From Cognataquiflexum nitidum (lineage in GTDB: Bacteria > Bacteroidota > Bacteroidia > Cytophagales > Cyclobacteriaceae), in assembly GCF_022538055.1 (NCBI RefSeq), contig NZ_JAKZAM010000025.1, positions 1-64,000 of the forward strand: a stretch of DNA of 64,000 bases, given 5' to 3'. Positions 51,790 to 60,782 of this stretch are shown here, one piece after another. The notes beneath the pieces were generated by a model. The model did not search any database and was not told the DNA's origin. It saw only the letters and a list, made by a program, of their open reading frames with translations. How positions within the stretch are numbered: position 1 is the stretch's first letter; each line of letters starts with the position of its first letter. The translations under genes were made by a program, and so were the position numbers.

Positions 51790-52782
51790 TTATTTAATCG
51801 AAAATGCTTTACCCGGATTTTGGACCAACATCAAATCCAACTCGGATTGGGTAAATCCTTTTTCCCTAAGCATAGGAATCAACTCATCGAACAAAGCCGT
51901 GAAGCCTTTAAAATCACCCCCATCAGGTTCGCCCGGACTGTACCATCCCGCATCATGAGAAAGTAGCACATGGTCTAAAAGCCCATTTTCCTTACAATAT
52001 AAGATCCTCTCCAAATGGCCGGGAATATCCCAAGCGATGCCATCCAAGCTGATCCAAACTCCCTCTTCAGCGGCTTTCTTATAATTCTCAAAGTCTTTCT
52101 CTGCCTGTGCGTGTACCCATACAAAATGAAAAAGGTCGATCTTTTCTTCTTTCAAAACTTCGATTTCGGCATTGGCTGTTTCCCAGTTTCCGGTATGGGA
52201 CACGATCAAAAGCCCTGTTTCCATGTGGGTAAAAGCTGCTGCCCTGACCAGTTTTTTATCCATCTCTGAAAGTGGAGCGCCGCTATTGACTGAGATTTTG
52301 ATAAATCCTGGTCTAACGCCGGTGTCTTCTATTCCTTCCTGAAATTCTGTAACCCATCTTTTCGCTAATTGCTCTGCTGATTCAGTGAAGGCATGTGCCG
52401 GCAGGTATTTCCCCTCCACAGCACCGTAGTAGCCGGTATTGGAAACAAACTGAATGTCTGAAGCTTCCGCAAGCTTTTGGAGTAAAACAGGATCTTTACC
52501 CAAATAGGAAGGCGTACATTCCACCAAGGTTTTGACACCTCTTGCTTTGATTTCCTCCAAAAAAGGCAAAACCCTCTGAACCACGGAATCCTTGTCCCAA
52601 CGGTGATATCCCGTAGAATCTGCTCCGATAAAGTCCACCAAAATATGCTCATGGATCAAAGTAAGACCCATTTCGGAAGGGGAAATTTCTCCGTTTACGG
52701 AATAGATTTTACCCTGCTCAGCTTCCTGAGGGGTACATCCAAATACGATAACAAATAGGAAAAGCGGGATTAAAACTCTCAT
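51790..52782 (-). CDS. Phosphotriesterase-family lipoprotein hydrolase
   Basis: A 330-residue exported amidohydrolase-fold enzyme with signal LIPLFLFVIVFGC. Metal ligands of the PTE family are in place: IHEHILVD (HxH), GFIKIS (bridging Lys), IVSHTG and WVHAQ (two His) and LSHDAGW (Asp). PTE relatives include lactonases; the substrate is unknown. It lies downstream of the ligase-associated exonuclease gene with a 36-nt gap. Confidence 0.88.
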   Translation of the reverse strand: MRVLIPLFLFVIVFGCTPQEAEQGKIYSVNGEISPSEMGLTLIHEHILVDFIGADSTGYHRWDKDSVVQRVLPFLEEIKARGVKTLVECTPSYLGKDPVLLQKLAEASDIQFVSNTGYYGAVEGKYLPAHAFTESAEQLAKRWVTEFQEGIEDTGVRPGFIKISVNSGAPLSEMDKKLVRAAAFTHMETGLLIVSHTGNWETANAEIEVLKEEKIDLFHFVWVHAQAEKDFENYKKAAEEGVWISLDGIAWDIPGHLERILYCKENGLLDHVLLSHDAGWYSPGEPDGGDFKGFTALFDELIPMLREKGFTQSELDLMLVQNPGKAFSIK

Positions 52783-52818
52783 GGAATAGAATTTTTTCCA
52801 TAAGTTAAGAAAGATGGA

Positions 52819-53826
52819 TTAAGAATCCTCCAGATTGCTGTTTTCTCCTTCAAACAAAGTCTTCAATTCTACTGCATGGATTTTCTCCACTTCTTCCAAG
52901 TACCTTCCAAAAACCGCAGTGCTGCCATGGGTCAGGTAAACTTTCTCAGCTTCTGTCGCTTTGATGGAAGTGATCAATCCCTCCCAATCTGCATGGTCGG
53001 ACAAAACAAACCCGACATCAGCTGCCCGCCTTCTCCTAGCGCCACGCACCTGCATCCAACCCGAGCAGATTCCTGTTTGGTAGGGAGAAAATTGCTTCAT
53101 CCATGGAGAACCCATTGCAGATGGCGGAGCAATGATCATGGCTCCTTTGAACCTGCTTTTGGAAATTTCGGCAGTAACTTTTGGGATGTCTGTGACGTTG
53201 ATGCCATTGGCGATCAGTGCCTGATTGGTATTCCAAATAGCCCCATGGGCAAATACCTCCCCAATAGACAAGTCAAGATGGTTGATGATTCTTTGGGCCT
53301 TTCCCAAGGAATAGGCAAAAAGGACTGAATTTCTCCCATCAACAGAATTTTGCTTCCACCAAGCATTGATATCGCTGAAGATTTCTTTTTGGGACTGCCA
53401 TTTATAAACTGGCATGCCGAAGGTACATTCCGACACAAACTCGTGACACTTTACTGGTTCAAAAACCTGTGAAAGACCATCATCTTCAGTCTTATAATCT
53501 CCGGAAATGACAACGGTTTTTCCTTTGTATTCTAATCTGACCTGAGCAGAACCGGGTATATGGCCCGCAGGATGGAGAGACAACATCACCCCATTCACCT
53601 CCAATTTTTCTCCATATTCGAGAGTTTCTAAAGAAATCTCCTGACCGAGACGGAGTTTCATCACCTCTCTAGAATGATGATGAGAAAGATAATGCTTCAT
53701 TCCCCATCGGGCATGGTCTGAATGGGCGTGGGTGATGACTGCCTTGTCTACAGGCCGCCAAGGATCAATAAAAATATCAGCTTTAGGACAATACAATCCT
53801 GACGGCGTCAATTCAAGCAGATTCAT
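52819..53826 (-). CDS. DNA-ligase-associated exonuclease (MBL fold)
   Basis: A 335-residue metallo-beta-lactamase/beta-CASP-like nuclease. Zinc motif THAHSDHARWG (HxHxDH), then HPAGHIPGSAQ, GDYKTED and LSDHADWEGL are seen. It matches the ligase-associated exonuclease family usually encoded next to an ATP-dependent DNA ligase and Lhr-type helicase. Neither partner is in this window. Confidence 0.88.
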   Translation of the reverse strand: MNLLELTPSGLYCPKADIFIDPWRPVDKAVITHAHSDHARWGMKHYLSHHHSREVMKLRLGQEISLETLEYGEKLEVNGVMLSLHPAGHIPGSAQVRLEYKGKTVVISGDYKTEDDGLSQVFEPVKCHEFVSECTFGMPVYKWQSQKEIFSDINAWWKQNSVDGRNSVLFAYSLGKAQRIINHLDLSIGEVFAHGAIWNTNQALIANGINVTDIPKVTAEISKSRFKGAMIIAPPSAMGSPWMKQFSPYQTGICSGWMQVRGARRRRAADVGFVLSDHADWEGLITSIKATEAEKVYLTHGSTAVFGRYLEEVEKIHAVELKTLFEGENSNLEDS

Positions 53827-53909
53827 ATTTTTCTCGTTACCTTAACCCAATCCCAAACTTTTAGATTTCCTTCCTCTCTCATCCTTCCCATTTCTCCCTC
53901 ATCCTTACC

Positions 53910-54539
53910 CTAAATCTCCTCAAGTTCTTTTCCCGGCTTTGGATAACTCAATCTTGCGATTTTTTTCCCTACATGGTATTCATCCAAACCTGTTACCGTA
54001 ACGGTGCCCAATACATTCAGATCCAGTGAACCGTCTGATCTCAGACCCTTTTCCTCAACCCAAACATGCTCAATAGCACCTATGAGAAGTTCCGTACCGT
54101 TGACCTGGAGGGTTTGGGTTTCTACTAATTTGCACCCTACTTGCACTGGACTTTTGGCTACAAATGGGGCATAAAAATCTCCGAAGTATTCTTCTTCCAA
54201 TCCTGTGGCTTCGAATTCTGAACCGGAATACCTTGCCGCTGTTTGGTGGGCTTCCCTGTAGAAATCTTCTGTAACATGATTAAGGGTAAAATACCCTGTT
54301 TCGAGGATATTTTCGAGGGTATGCCTTTCGACTGAATGAGGTCTGAACAAAATCCCCACCAAAGGAGGGCTGGCTCCGATATGAAAAACCTGGGAGAAAG
54401 GAGAAAGATTGGTGACTCCATTCCGGCTTTTGGTACCAATGAGGTTCAGGCTTTTGTACCCTGAAAGGCAATTGATAAAATCCCTTCTAAAAGACGATTC
54501 GGCCTCCAAAATGGAAGCCTTATCGAAATGCTTCCTCAT
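53910..54539 (-). CDS. Flavin reductase-like FMN-binding protein
   Basis: A 209-residue protein with a split-barrel FMN-binding flavin reductase domain (NLIGTKSRNGVTNLSPFSQVFHIG ... LFRPHSVERHTLENI, described by its first strands, about 33-90). It probably reduces or carries flavin; the partner enzyme is unknown. The start overlaps the upstream gene by 4 bp. Confidence 0.87.
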   Translation of the reverse strand: MRKHFDKASILEAESSFRRDFINCLSGYKSLNLIGTKSRNGVTNLSPFSQVFHIGASPPLVGILFRPHSVERHTLENILETGYFTLNHVTEDFYREAHQTAARYSGSEFEATGLEEEYFGDFYAPFVAKSPVQVGCKLVETQTLQVNGTELLIGAIEHVWVEEKGLRSDGSLDLNVLGTVTVTGLDEYHVGKKIARLSYPKPGKELEEI

Positions 54540-54979
54540 ATCAAAATGGCTTCTTCTATGGAATTACAATATTTGATATCCAAAAGGTGGATGATATTGT
54601 CAGGATTATTTTTTATGATTTGTTCTTTGGCGATCATTACCATTTTTTCAAACCATTTTTCTTCAGGAAGAATTTTCCGGTGCTGATCCAATCCAAGTTC
54701 GAGCATTTTATTCTTCCAATTTAGAAAATACCATTCCATGCTTGGCTGGTGAAAGGCACGCAGTGATCTTTTATCAAAAATGAATTTTTTGTACTTTCCT
54801 TTTTCCACAATGGAGCTGATATGGGCGAAGGTATTTTTGAAGTCATCAATCGGAATGTAGTCTGTCAACAACTCACAGATGATCATTCCCTTTTCTTGAT
54901 TGGCGTATACCTTGGCATATTTTTCTTCAAACATCAGTTCAAAGTTATTTAGCTCGATGGTATTGGCAGTGATATTCAT
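54536..54979 (-). CDS. Hypothetical protein, STAS/SpoIIAA-like appearance
   Basis: A 147-residue soluble protein. Alternating strands and helices (GMIICELLTDYIPIDDF ... KYKKFIFDKRSLRAF) recall the SpoIIAA-like fold seen in many Bacteroidota proteins, but the match is weak. It overlaps the flavin reductase gene by 4 bp. Confidence 0.65.
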   Translation of the reverse strand: MNITANTIELNNFELMFEEKYAKVYANQEKGMIICELLTDYIPIDDFKNTFAHISSIVEKGKYKKFIFDKRSLRAFHQPSMEWYFLNWKNKMLELGLDQHRKILPEEKWFEKMVMIAKEQIIKNNPDNIIHLLDIKYCNSIEEAILI

Positions 54980-54999
54980 GATGGTGTCTGGGATTGTAA

Positions 55000-55263
55000 T
55001 TAGTGAAAAGACCGGTTTTTCATGTTTTTACCATTTGTAACTTCTTCCTTAAAGCTACCTAGATTCTCTTCAAGACGTATAGCATAATCCAAAGTTGTCT
55101 TGATAAGCTCTTGTTGGGAATGAATCTGTTCTTTCAACCTCGAAAGTTCTCTATTCATGTCTCCTAGTTTGGCTTCATACTCTTTCTTAAGCCTTTCCTT
55201 TTCCAGTCTGGCCTTTTCCAGTTCTTCCTTGAAAATCAAAAATGATTCTGGTGGAGTCCTCAT
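55000..55263 (-). CDS. Small coiled-coil protein
   Basis: An 87-residue highly charged protein. Residues 8-75 form an evident coiled coil (KEELEKARLEKERLKKEYEA, followed by regular heptads). No family is recognised. It lies 20 nt upstream of the STAS-like gene and may belong to the same transcript. Confidence 0.65.
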   Translation of the reverse strand: MRTPPESFLIFKEELEKARLEKERLKKEYEAKLGDMNRELSRLKEQIHSQQELIKTTLDYAIRLEENLGSFKEEVTNGKNMKNRSFH

Positions 55264-55342
55264 AATATTTAATACTTTTTACTCAGGGAGAATACCCAAC
55301 TCTAATACAATAATCCTCACTAATTGTTTGAAATCTTCAAAA

Positions 55343-56029
55343 CTACATGCCTTTTACCGAAGACATTCCTCCGTCAAGATGTAAAATCTGACCGGTCATC
55401 CAAGCAGCATCTTGGGAAAGTAAAAAAACAGCAGCACCCGCAATATCTTCGGGCTGGCCATACCTACCCAAAGGATGTCTTTTATTTGAAGCTTCTTTCT
55501 TATCCTCATTGCCCAAAAGCGCAGATGCCAAAGGGGTATCTGTCAGTGAAGGAGCAACTACATTTACTCTGATTTTATTGGGTGCCCATTCCGATGCAAG
55601 AGATTTAGCTAAACTTTCGACTGCACCTTTTGCACTGGAAATAGAGGAATGGAACCCTAAACCTACCTTCACAGCAACTGTACTAAAAAGAACTACTGAA
55701 GCGGATTCGGATTTTTTTAAGCCCTTGAGGCTGGCTTGCAAAACCCTCACAGCACCCAAAAAGTTGACATCATAATCCTTTTGAAAATCTTCAATGGCAA
55801 ACCTGTGGAAAGGCTTTAGGCTAATCGTACCCGGACAATACACAAGCCCATCGATCACTTCGGGAAGTCCAGCTATTGAATCAAAATTCTCTGTGATATC
55901 AAGGTGCGACACTCCTTCTCCTGTCCTGTGGTAAGAGAAAATATTTGCTCCCAATGGGCCTAATTTTTCGATAATTGACTTGCCTATACCTGAATTGCCG
56001 CCGATGATTACAATGTTTTTATTAGTCAT
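55343..56029 (-). CDS. Short-chain dehydrogenase/reductase lacking the catalytic Tyr
   Basis: A 228-residue SDR with GGNSGIGKS cofactor motif and a C-terminal MTGQILHLDGGM typical of the family. At the YxxxK position the sequence is HSSISSAKGAVE, so Ile occupies the usual Tyr place while Lys is kept. Either the site is shifted or the protein is a divergent, possibly inactive SDR. ATG 56029 starts the Rossmann fold. A terminator separates it from folE. Confidence 0.82.
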   Translation of the reverse strand: MTNKNIVIIGGNSGIGKSIIEKLGPLGANIFSYHRTGEGVSHLDITENFDSIAGLPEVIDGLVYCPGTISLKPFHRFAIEDFQKDYDVNFLGAVRVLQASLKGLKKSESASVVLFSTVAVKVGLGFHSSISSAKGAVESLAKSLASEWAPNKIRVNVVAPSLTDTPLASALLGNEDKKEASNKRHPLGRYGQPEDIAGAAVFLLSQDAAWMTGQILHLDGGMSSVKGM

Positions 56030-56092
56030 GGTTGGTTTTTTTATATTTAATCGATTGGAAAAAAAAATGTTTGAAAACTTTAGTAAATAAAA

Positions 56093-56116
56093 AAACCGGA
56101 ATTGAAGTACCGGTTT
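56093..56116 (-). terminator. Terminator of folE
   Basis: Stem aaaccgg / ccggttt with a 10-nt loop, followed on the minus strand by a T run, 25 nt after the folE stop. Confidence 0.88.
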
Positions 56117-56140
56117 GGTTGGTTTAGTTTTCACTATTTA

Positions 56141-56839
56141 CTATTTCATACTTATATATTTCATGAACTCATTTCTAGAGTGTTCGTCTTTTTCGAATTT
56201 TCCACTGTAAAACGAAGTCACCGTGGCACTGTTCACGTCTTGAATTCCCCGGCTAGACACACACATATGATGAGCATCTATAATGATGGCCACATCATCC
56301 GTTCCGAGCATTTCTTTCAACTCGCTGCCAATCTGCATCGTCAATCTTTCCTGCACCTGTGGTCTTTTGGCAAAATATTGTACGATTCGGTTGATCTTGG
56401 ATAGTCCTATCACAGTTCCGTTTGATATATATGCAACATGAGCCTTTCCTACTATAGGAACGAAATGATGCTCACAATTGGAGTGAAAGGTGATGTCCTT
56501 CTCTACCAACATCTCATTGTATTTGTATTTGTTTTCAAAAAGTTTGACCTCGGGCTTATTTTTCGGGTCAAGTCCACTAAAAATCTCTTTGATATACATT
56601 TTGGCAACTCTCTTTGGGGTTCCCTTGAGACTGTCATCTGTCAGGTCAAGACCCAAAACATGCATTATATCTCTAAAATGTTTTTCTATGAGTTCCATTT
56701 TGAGCTCATCATCCATCTCAAAGGCATCCTCTCTCAGTGGAGTATCGTGGGAAGTCCCGATATGTTCATCCCCCATTTCGTCATAAGATTGAGAAAAATT
56801 AATTCCCATCGTATTCAACAAAGTTTCTTTCTGTTTCAT
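56141..56839 (-). CDS. folE: GTP cyclohydrolase I
   Basis: A 232-residue enzyme that converts GTP to 7,8-dihydroneopterin triphosphate, the entry to folate and other pterins. Family motifs include HSNCEHHFVPIVGKAHVAY and VIGLSKINRIVQYFAKRPQ, with zinc ligands Cys/His in SNCEHH and the CVSSRG segment. The N-terminus is longer than average and overlaps the PTPS gene by 41 bp if ATG 56839 is used (11 bp if ATG 56809). Confidence 0.95.
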   Translation of the reverse strand: MKQKETLLNTMGINFSQSYDEMGDEHIGTSHDTPLREDAFEMDDELKMELIEKHFRDIMHVLGLDLTDDSLKGTPKRVAKMYIKEIFSGLDPKNKPEVKLFENKYKYNEMLVEKDITFHSNCEHHFVPIVGKAHVAYISNGTVIGLSKINRIVQYFAKRPQVQERLTMQIGSELKEMLGTDDVAIIIDAHHMCVSSRGIQDVNSATVTSFYSGKFEKDEHSRNEFMKYISMK

Positions 56840-57209
56840 ATAGTCGAACCGTTAAGTCGTATTTTTTATCGATTTTTTTTCTTAAAATATTCCAAATAAC
56901 CACAACGATATTTTCCGCTGTTGGATTGAGATTTCTGAATTCATCTGTATCTAAGTTTAAATTTTTATGATCAAATTTATTTAGCACATGTAATTTGATT
57001 AAATCACTCAACAATTTCATATCATAAACATAACCTGTGCCTGAATCAATTGGACCTACCAATTTAACAATCAACTCGTAGTTATGACCATGAAAATTAG
57101 GATTGTTACACTTCCCAAAAACACGCTCGTTTTCTTCAGCTGACCACTCAGGATTATGTAACCTGTGAGCGGCGTTAAAATGCTCTTTTCTATATACTGC
57201 TACTTTCAT
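56799..57209 (-). CDS. 6-pyruvoyl-tetrahydropterin synthase family (QueD/PTPS)
   Basis: A 136-residue T-fold enzyme. Zinc and catalytic motif CNNPNFHGHNYEL near residue 34, and the later FDHKNLNLDTDEF and TAENIVVVIWN, closely recall the animal-type PTPS that makes 6-pyruvoyl-tetrahydropterin. QueD (queuosine pathway) is the alternative. Overlap with folE means both act in one pathway: GTP to dihydroneopterin triphosphate, then this step. Confidence 0.92.
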   Translation of the reverse strand: MKVAVYRKEHFNAAHRLHNPEWSAEENERVFGKCNNPNFHGHNYELIVKLVGPIDSGTGYVYDMKLLSDLIKLHVLNKFDHKNLNLDTDEFRNLNPTAENIVVVIWNILRKKIDKKYDLTVRLYETERNFVEYDGN

Positions 57210-57513
57210 TGTTTACCAAACAGGAGTTTATCAATTTTTGTTTAATATTTATTTAATTTCTTTAAACAAAAATTTCAAACGATTGATTATCAGACAGGAA
57301 TATCTGTAATTTTTAGGAATATTCTCCATTGAGAATTTTATCATGCTTTCTAACATTTATCGATATAAAAACAGTTCCAATATATAATATACTACTTTAG
57401 TTTAAATTAAGGATTAAAAAATATGTATCAAGAATGGAATTTTATGGCACTTGATTTGCGTTTATGGTTTTAGATATTTTCATTTGTAAGGTCCAGACTA
57501 TCAAATAAATACA
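57210..57513. other. AT-rich divergent intergenic region
   Basis: About 300 bases between divergent genes (PTPS and an L,D-transpeptidase). Strongly AT-rich, presumably with promoters for both directions, but no exact TAnnTTTG element close to either start and no gene was found. Confidence 0.5.
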
Positions 57514-58224
57514 ATGCGGAAACCTACCCTAGTTCTCATTTTGTTGCTCAGCAGCGCAATTTCCACTCATTTCTTTGTCAATAGCTCACCATCTTCCATA
57601 CTCAGAGAACTATCTTTCGAAAATAATTTTATTGAGCTTGTTAGCTCAAATTCTGCCAATTTGGAGTTCAAAATTCCTGAACGTGAAATTTTGTCATATG
57701 GCATCAAAGGATATTTGAAGATGCAGGACGAGGGCAAGATCTCAGAAGGAAAGCCACTTACAGTGATTGATTTTTCTTTGCCTTCCTCCGAAAAAAGAAT
57801 GTGGATCATCGACATGAAAGATGGTCTAATCCTTCACCATGGACACGTGTCTCATGGAAGAAACTCGGGAGAACTGATGGCAAAGCAGTTTTCTAACGTC
57901 AGTTCTTCCTACATGAGTAGTCTTGGATTTTACTTGACAGGAGAAACCTACCAAGGCAAACACGGATACTCCTTAAGGTTAGATGGACTTGAAAAAGGAT
58001 TCAACGATAAAGCCAGGGAACGTGCCATCGTGATTCATGGAGCGGACTATGCCCACGAAAATTTCATCCAACAGACAGGGCGATTGGGCCGAAGCCTAGG
58101 ATGCCCTGCCCTGCCCAATGAAATCGCCGACGAAGTGATAGACTTGATCAAAGAACAATCTCTTCTTTTTATTTATGGCAACGACAAGGAATATTTGAAT
58201 AAATCGGTTTTCTTAAATGCCTGA
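57514..58224 (+). CDS. Murein L,D-transpeptidase catalytic-domain (YkuD_2) protein
   Basis: A 236-residue exported protein with a signal peptide (LVLILLLSSAISTHFF). The C-terminal half matches the YkuD_2 group: RAIVIHGADYAHENFIQQTG and GRSLGCPAL with the catalytic His and Cys. It probably links or modifies peptidoglycan peptides in the periplasm. Its end overlaps the convergent L,D-transpeptidase gene by 12 bp. Confidence 0.88.
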   Translation: MRKPTLVLILLLSSAISTHFFVNSSPSSILRELSFENNFIELVSSNSANLEFKIPEREILSYGIKGYLKMQDEGKISEGKPLTVIDFSLPSSEKRMWIIDMKDGLILHHGHVSHGRNSGELMAKQFSNVSSSYMSSLGFYLTGETYQGKHGYSLRLDGLEKGFNDKARERAIVIHGADYAHENFIQQTGRLGRSLGCPALPNEIADEVIDLIKEQSLLFIYGNDKEYLNKSVFLNA

Positions 58225-59904
58225 TTTTTTGCTCCTACTTTCCTTAAGAACGGCATAAATTTCTTTATCCCGATCATAAATATCATTTCTGAAATAAATA
58301 TTTCCTCTGGAATCTGACCAATACGTCAGGTAAATAATGGCGACCGGAATCTTCCTGTTGAGATTGACAGTTTTTTCTTTTGTCTGATGCATGGCAGCGG
58401 TGATTTTTTCATTGGTCCATGTAGAATCATGCGACAACAAGATTTTAGCAAAGTCAAAAGGCCTTTGTATCCTTATACAACCATGGCTTAGGGCTCTATC
58501 TTCCCTTTCAAACAAACTTCGGGAAGGGGTGTCATGGATGTAAACACTGTTTTTATTTGGGAACATAAATTTTACAAGGCCCAGCGAATTATTTTCTCCC
58601 GGCTCCTGACGGACTGTATAAGGAAAAGTCCTTGCACTAACTTTGGACCAGTCTATGGAAGCGGGATCAATGGTTCCACCCGAAGAATTCAACAGTCTCA
58701 TGTTATTTTTTGCAAGGTAATTAGGATCTTTTTTGATTTTAGGTACTATCTCATTTCGGGTTATAGATGTGGGTACTGTCCAAGTGGGGCTAAAAACGAT
58801 ATATGACATCTGAGCGCTAAACTGCGGTGTGGAATGGTAGCTTTTTCCTACAATCACTTTTGAAGTCAGTACTGTATCCAGTTTCTGAATAAAATCAAGT
58901 TGAAAATTTGCTGTGTTGACCAAAATCAATTCCATGTCTTTGATCGTATCGGGAAGCCAACGCAACCTCTCGAGGTTTACAGAAGCAGTAGTAATCAAGT
59001 CCAATGGTTTTTGGTTGAGTGCGTGAATGGTGCCCTGCCCGATCACGCCATCAGGTTCCATTCCAAATCTTTTTTGGATCGTTTTGATGCCGTCTATCAT
59101 CAGGCTGTCATAGACCTTTTCTTGTTCCGTTTGATAAGGTTTCAAAAAGCCCCAAAAATACAGCCTATCCCTAATTTCCGGTAATTGGTTATGCTCCTCT
59201 CCCGGCTTGATTGATTTGTCTATTTTCAGGTTTTTCCAAGTAGCAACCGGTTCCTTTTCGAAGCGTTTTTGCTCATCAAAAAGCTCCCTTAAACCATCCC
59301 TCATTTTTTTGTAAATAGAAAACGCCGGATAATATCCCTCAATACTTGCCCTGAGGCTTCCTGATTGGATAGCGGCACCAAGCTTTCGGTCGAGCATCAG
59401 TTCAGGAACGTTTCTTTGAATGCTCCAGCTAGTTTTTAAGGTTTCAGGGTCAACTTTACCCAAAAACAGGTGGGAAGAAAGCATGATATAGGCATCTGTC
59501 AACAACACTTCTACTGCAGCGAGTTCTATTGATTTCAATTGTTCTCCTGATTTTTTGGCAGCCTCAAATCGGTCAAAATAAGCATTAATGGCTTGAAAAT
59601 GATAATCATTAGGATTTAGTCCATCAAACTTCGCTTGTCCAATTTCATAGCGCATTTCATAGGCAATTTCGGGAAGGATATGGTTTTTGACCCACGCTGG
59701 TTCAAAATTCCTTTCCCCATAAAACCTGTGGATCACCACAGAACTAAAAAGCTCATTTTCACCAATCCTAGGCCTATCCTCGGGACTGTTGCTTTCCAAG
59801 TATTGCCGGATAAATACATCAACGCCGTTTTCAGACGGAGCCTGTTGGGCAAAAAGACTTACATGAAATATATATTGCAAAAACACCAAGGAAAGCCTTT
59901 TCAT
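58213..59904 (-). CDS. L,D-transpeptidase (YcbB/LdtD-like)
   Basis: A 563-residue exported enzyme with a signal peptide (LVFLQYIFHVSLFA). It has a scaffold domain (about 20-235), a peptidoglycan-binding segment (IKTIQKRFGMEPDGVIGQGT), and a YkuD catalytic domain ending in ALSHGCIRIQRP, where Cys is the nucleophile. It makes 3-3 cross-links in peptidoglycan. It ends inside the last codons of the convergent YkuD_2 gene. Confidence 0.93.
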   Translation of the reverse strand: MKRLSLVFLQYIFHVSLFAQQAPSENGVDVFIRQYLESNSPEDRPRIGENELFSSVVIHRFYGERNFEPAWVKNHILPEIAYEMRYEIGQAKFDGLNPNDYHFQAINAYFDRFEAAKKSGEQLKSIELAAVEVLLTDAYIMLSSHLFLGKVDPETLKTSWSIQRNVPELMLDRKLGAAIQSGSLRASIEGYYPAFSIYKKMRDGLRELFDEQKRFEKEPVATWKNLKIDKSIKPGEEHNQLPEIRDRLYFWGFLKPYQTEQEKVYDSLMIDGIKTIQKRFGMEPDGVIGQGTIHALNQKPLDLITTASVNLERLRWLPDTIKDMELILVNTANFQLDFIQKLDTVLTSKVIVGKSYHSTPQFSAQMSYIVFSPTWTVPTSITRNEIVPKIKKDPNYLAKNNMRLLNSSGGTIDPASIDWSKVSARTFPYTVRQEPGENNSLGLVKFMFPNKNSVYIHDTPSRSLFEREDRALSHGCIRIQRPFDFAKILLSHDSTWTNEKITAAMHQTKEKTVNLNRKIPVAIIYLTYWSDSRGNIYFRNDIYDRDKEIYAVLKESRSKKSGI

Positions 59905-59932
59905 GGAAATGTTTGTTTAGGAAAAATGAAAC

Positions 59933-60781
59933 CTATTTTACTAAAAAATCTTGATACTTCTGACCGATTTCCCAAGTCTCTTTCAACATGGTCAGAAAAT
60001 CCTTCATCCTGTTCAATGGGATTAGATTTGGTCCATCACTGAGCGCTTTGGCCGGCTCAGGATGCGTCTCTATAAAAAACCCATCAACACCTGCTGCAGC
60101 AGCGGCTCTTGCCAAAAAAGGAGCAAATTCCCTCTGTCCTCCACTTGTACCTCCCATTCCTCCGGGCTGCTGTACGCTATGAGTAATGTCAAAAACCACC
60201 GGAGCAAATTGCCTCATGATGGGCAATGCCCTCATATCTACAACAAGGTTATGGTAACCTAGGGAAAATCCACGCTCTGTGAGACATACATTTTCATTTC
60301 CTGTAGACCTCACTTTGCTGACAGCATATTGCATGTCTTCAGGAGCCATAAACTGCCCCCTTTTGATTTTTACGGCTTTCCTTGTCTGACCGGCAGCAAG
60401 CAATAAATCAGTCTGCCTACAAAGAAAGGCAGGGATCTGAAGCACATCCACGACTTCGGCAACCTCTGCAGCCTGATAGCTTTCGTGGATATCTGTGACC
60501 AACGGGACACTCAATGCTTTGCCCACTCTTTGGAGAACCTCCAGGGACTTGTCCATCCCGATACTTCTGAATGAAGATGATGATGTCCTGTTTGCCTTGT
60601 CAAATGAAGCTTTGAAAACATAAGAAAAACCAAGTTTGTCGGCATATTCTTTTACCGAACTTCCTATTTCCATACAGATATCAAAGCTTTCAACAGCGCA
60701 AGGCCCTGCAAACAAAACAGGTTTTCCTGATCCCAAAACGATGTCTTCGGTGATCTTCATTGGTTGGGTAAATTTCTCCAT
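59933..60781 (-). CDS. kdsA: 3-deoxy-8-phosphooctulonate synthase
   Basis: A 282-residue enzyme that condenses arabinose 5-phosphate and PEP to Kdo 8-phosphate for LPS. Family segments include FAGPCAVES, FKASFDKANRTS, VTDIHE and FDITHSVQQPGG. One base separates it from the HAD phosphatase gene, with which it forms a Kdo operon. Presence of Kdo synthesis supports a Gram-negative envelope with LPS. Confidence 0.97.
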   Translation of the reverse strand: MEKFTQPMKITEDIVLGSGKPVLFAGPCAVESFDICMEIGSSVKEYADKLGFSYVFKASFDKANRTSSSSFRSIGMDKSLEVLQRVGKALSVPLVTDIHESYQAAEVAEVVDVLQIPAFLCRQTDLLLAAGQTRKAVKIKRGQFMAPEDMQYAVSKVRSTGNENVCLTERGFSLGYHNLVVDMRALPIMRQFAPVVFDITHSVQQPGGMGGTSGGQREFAPFLARAAAAAGVDGFFIETHPEPAKALSDGPNLIPLNRMKDFLTMLKETWEIGQKYQDFLVK

Positions 60782-60782
60782 A

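Noticed and set aside
55343..57209. Three-gene biopterin operon including the SDR as sepiapterin reductase
   Set aside because: A clear terminator lies between folE and the SDR gene, and the SDR lacks the catalytic Tyr.
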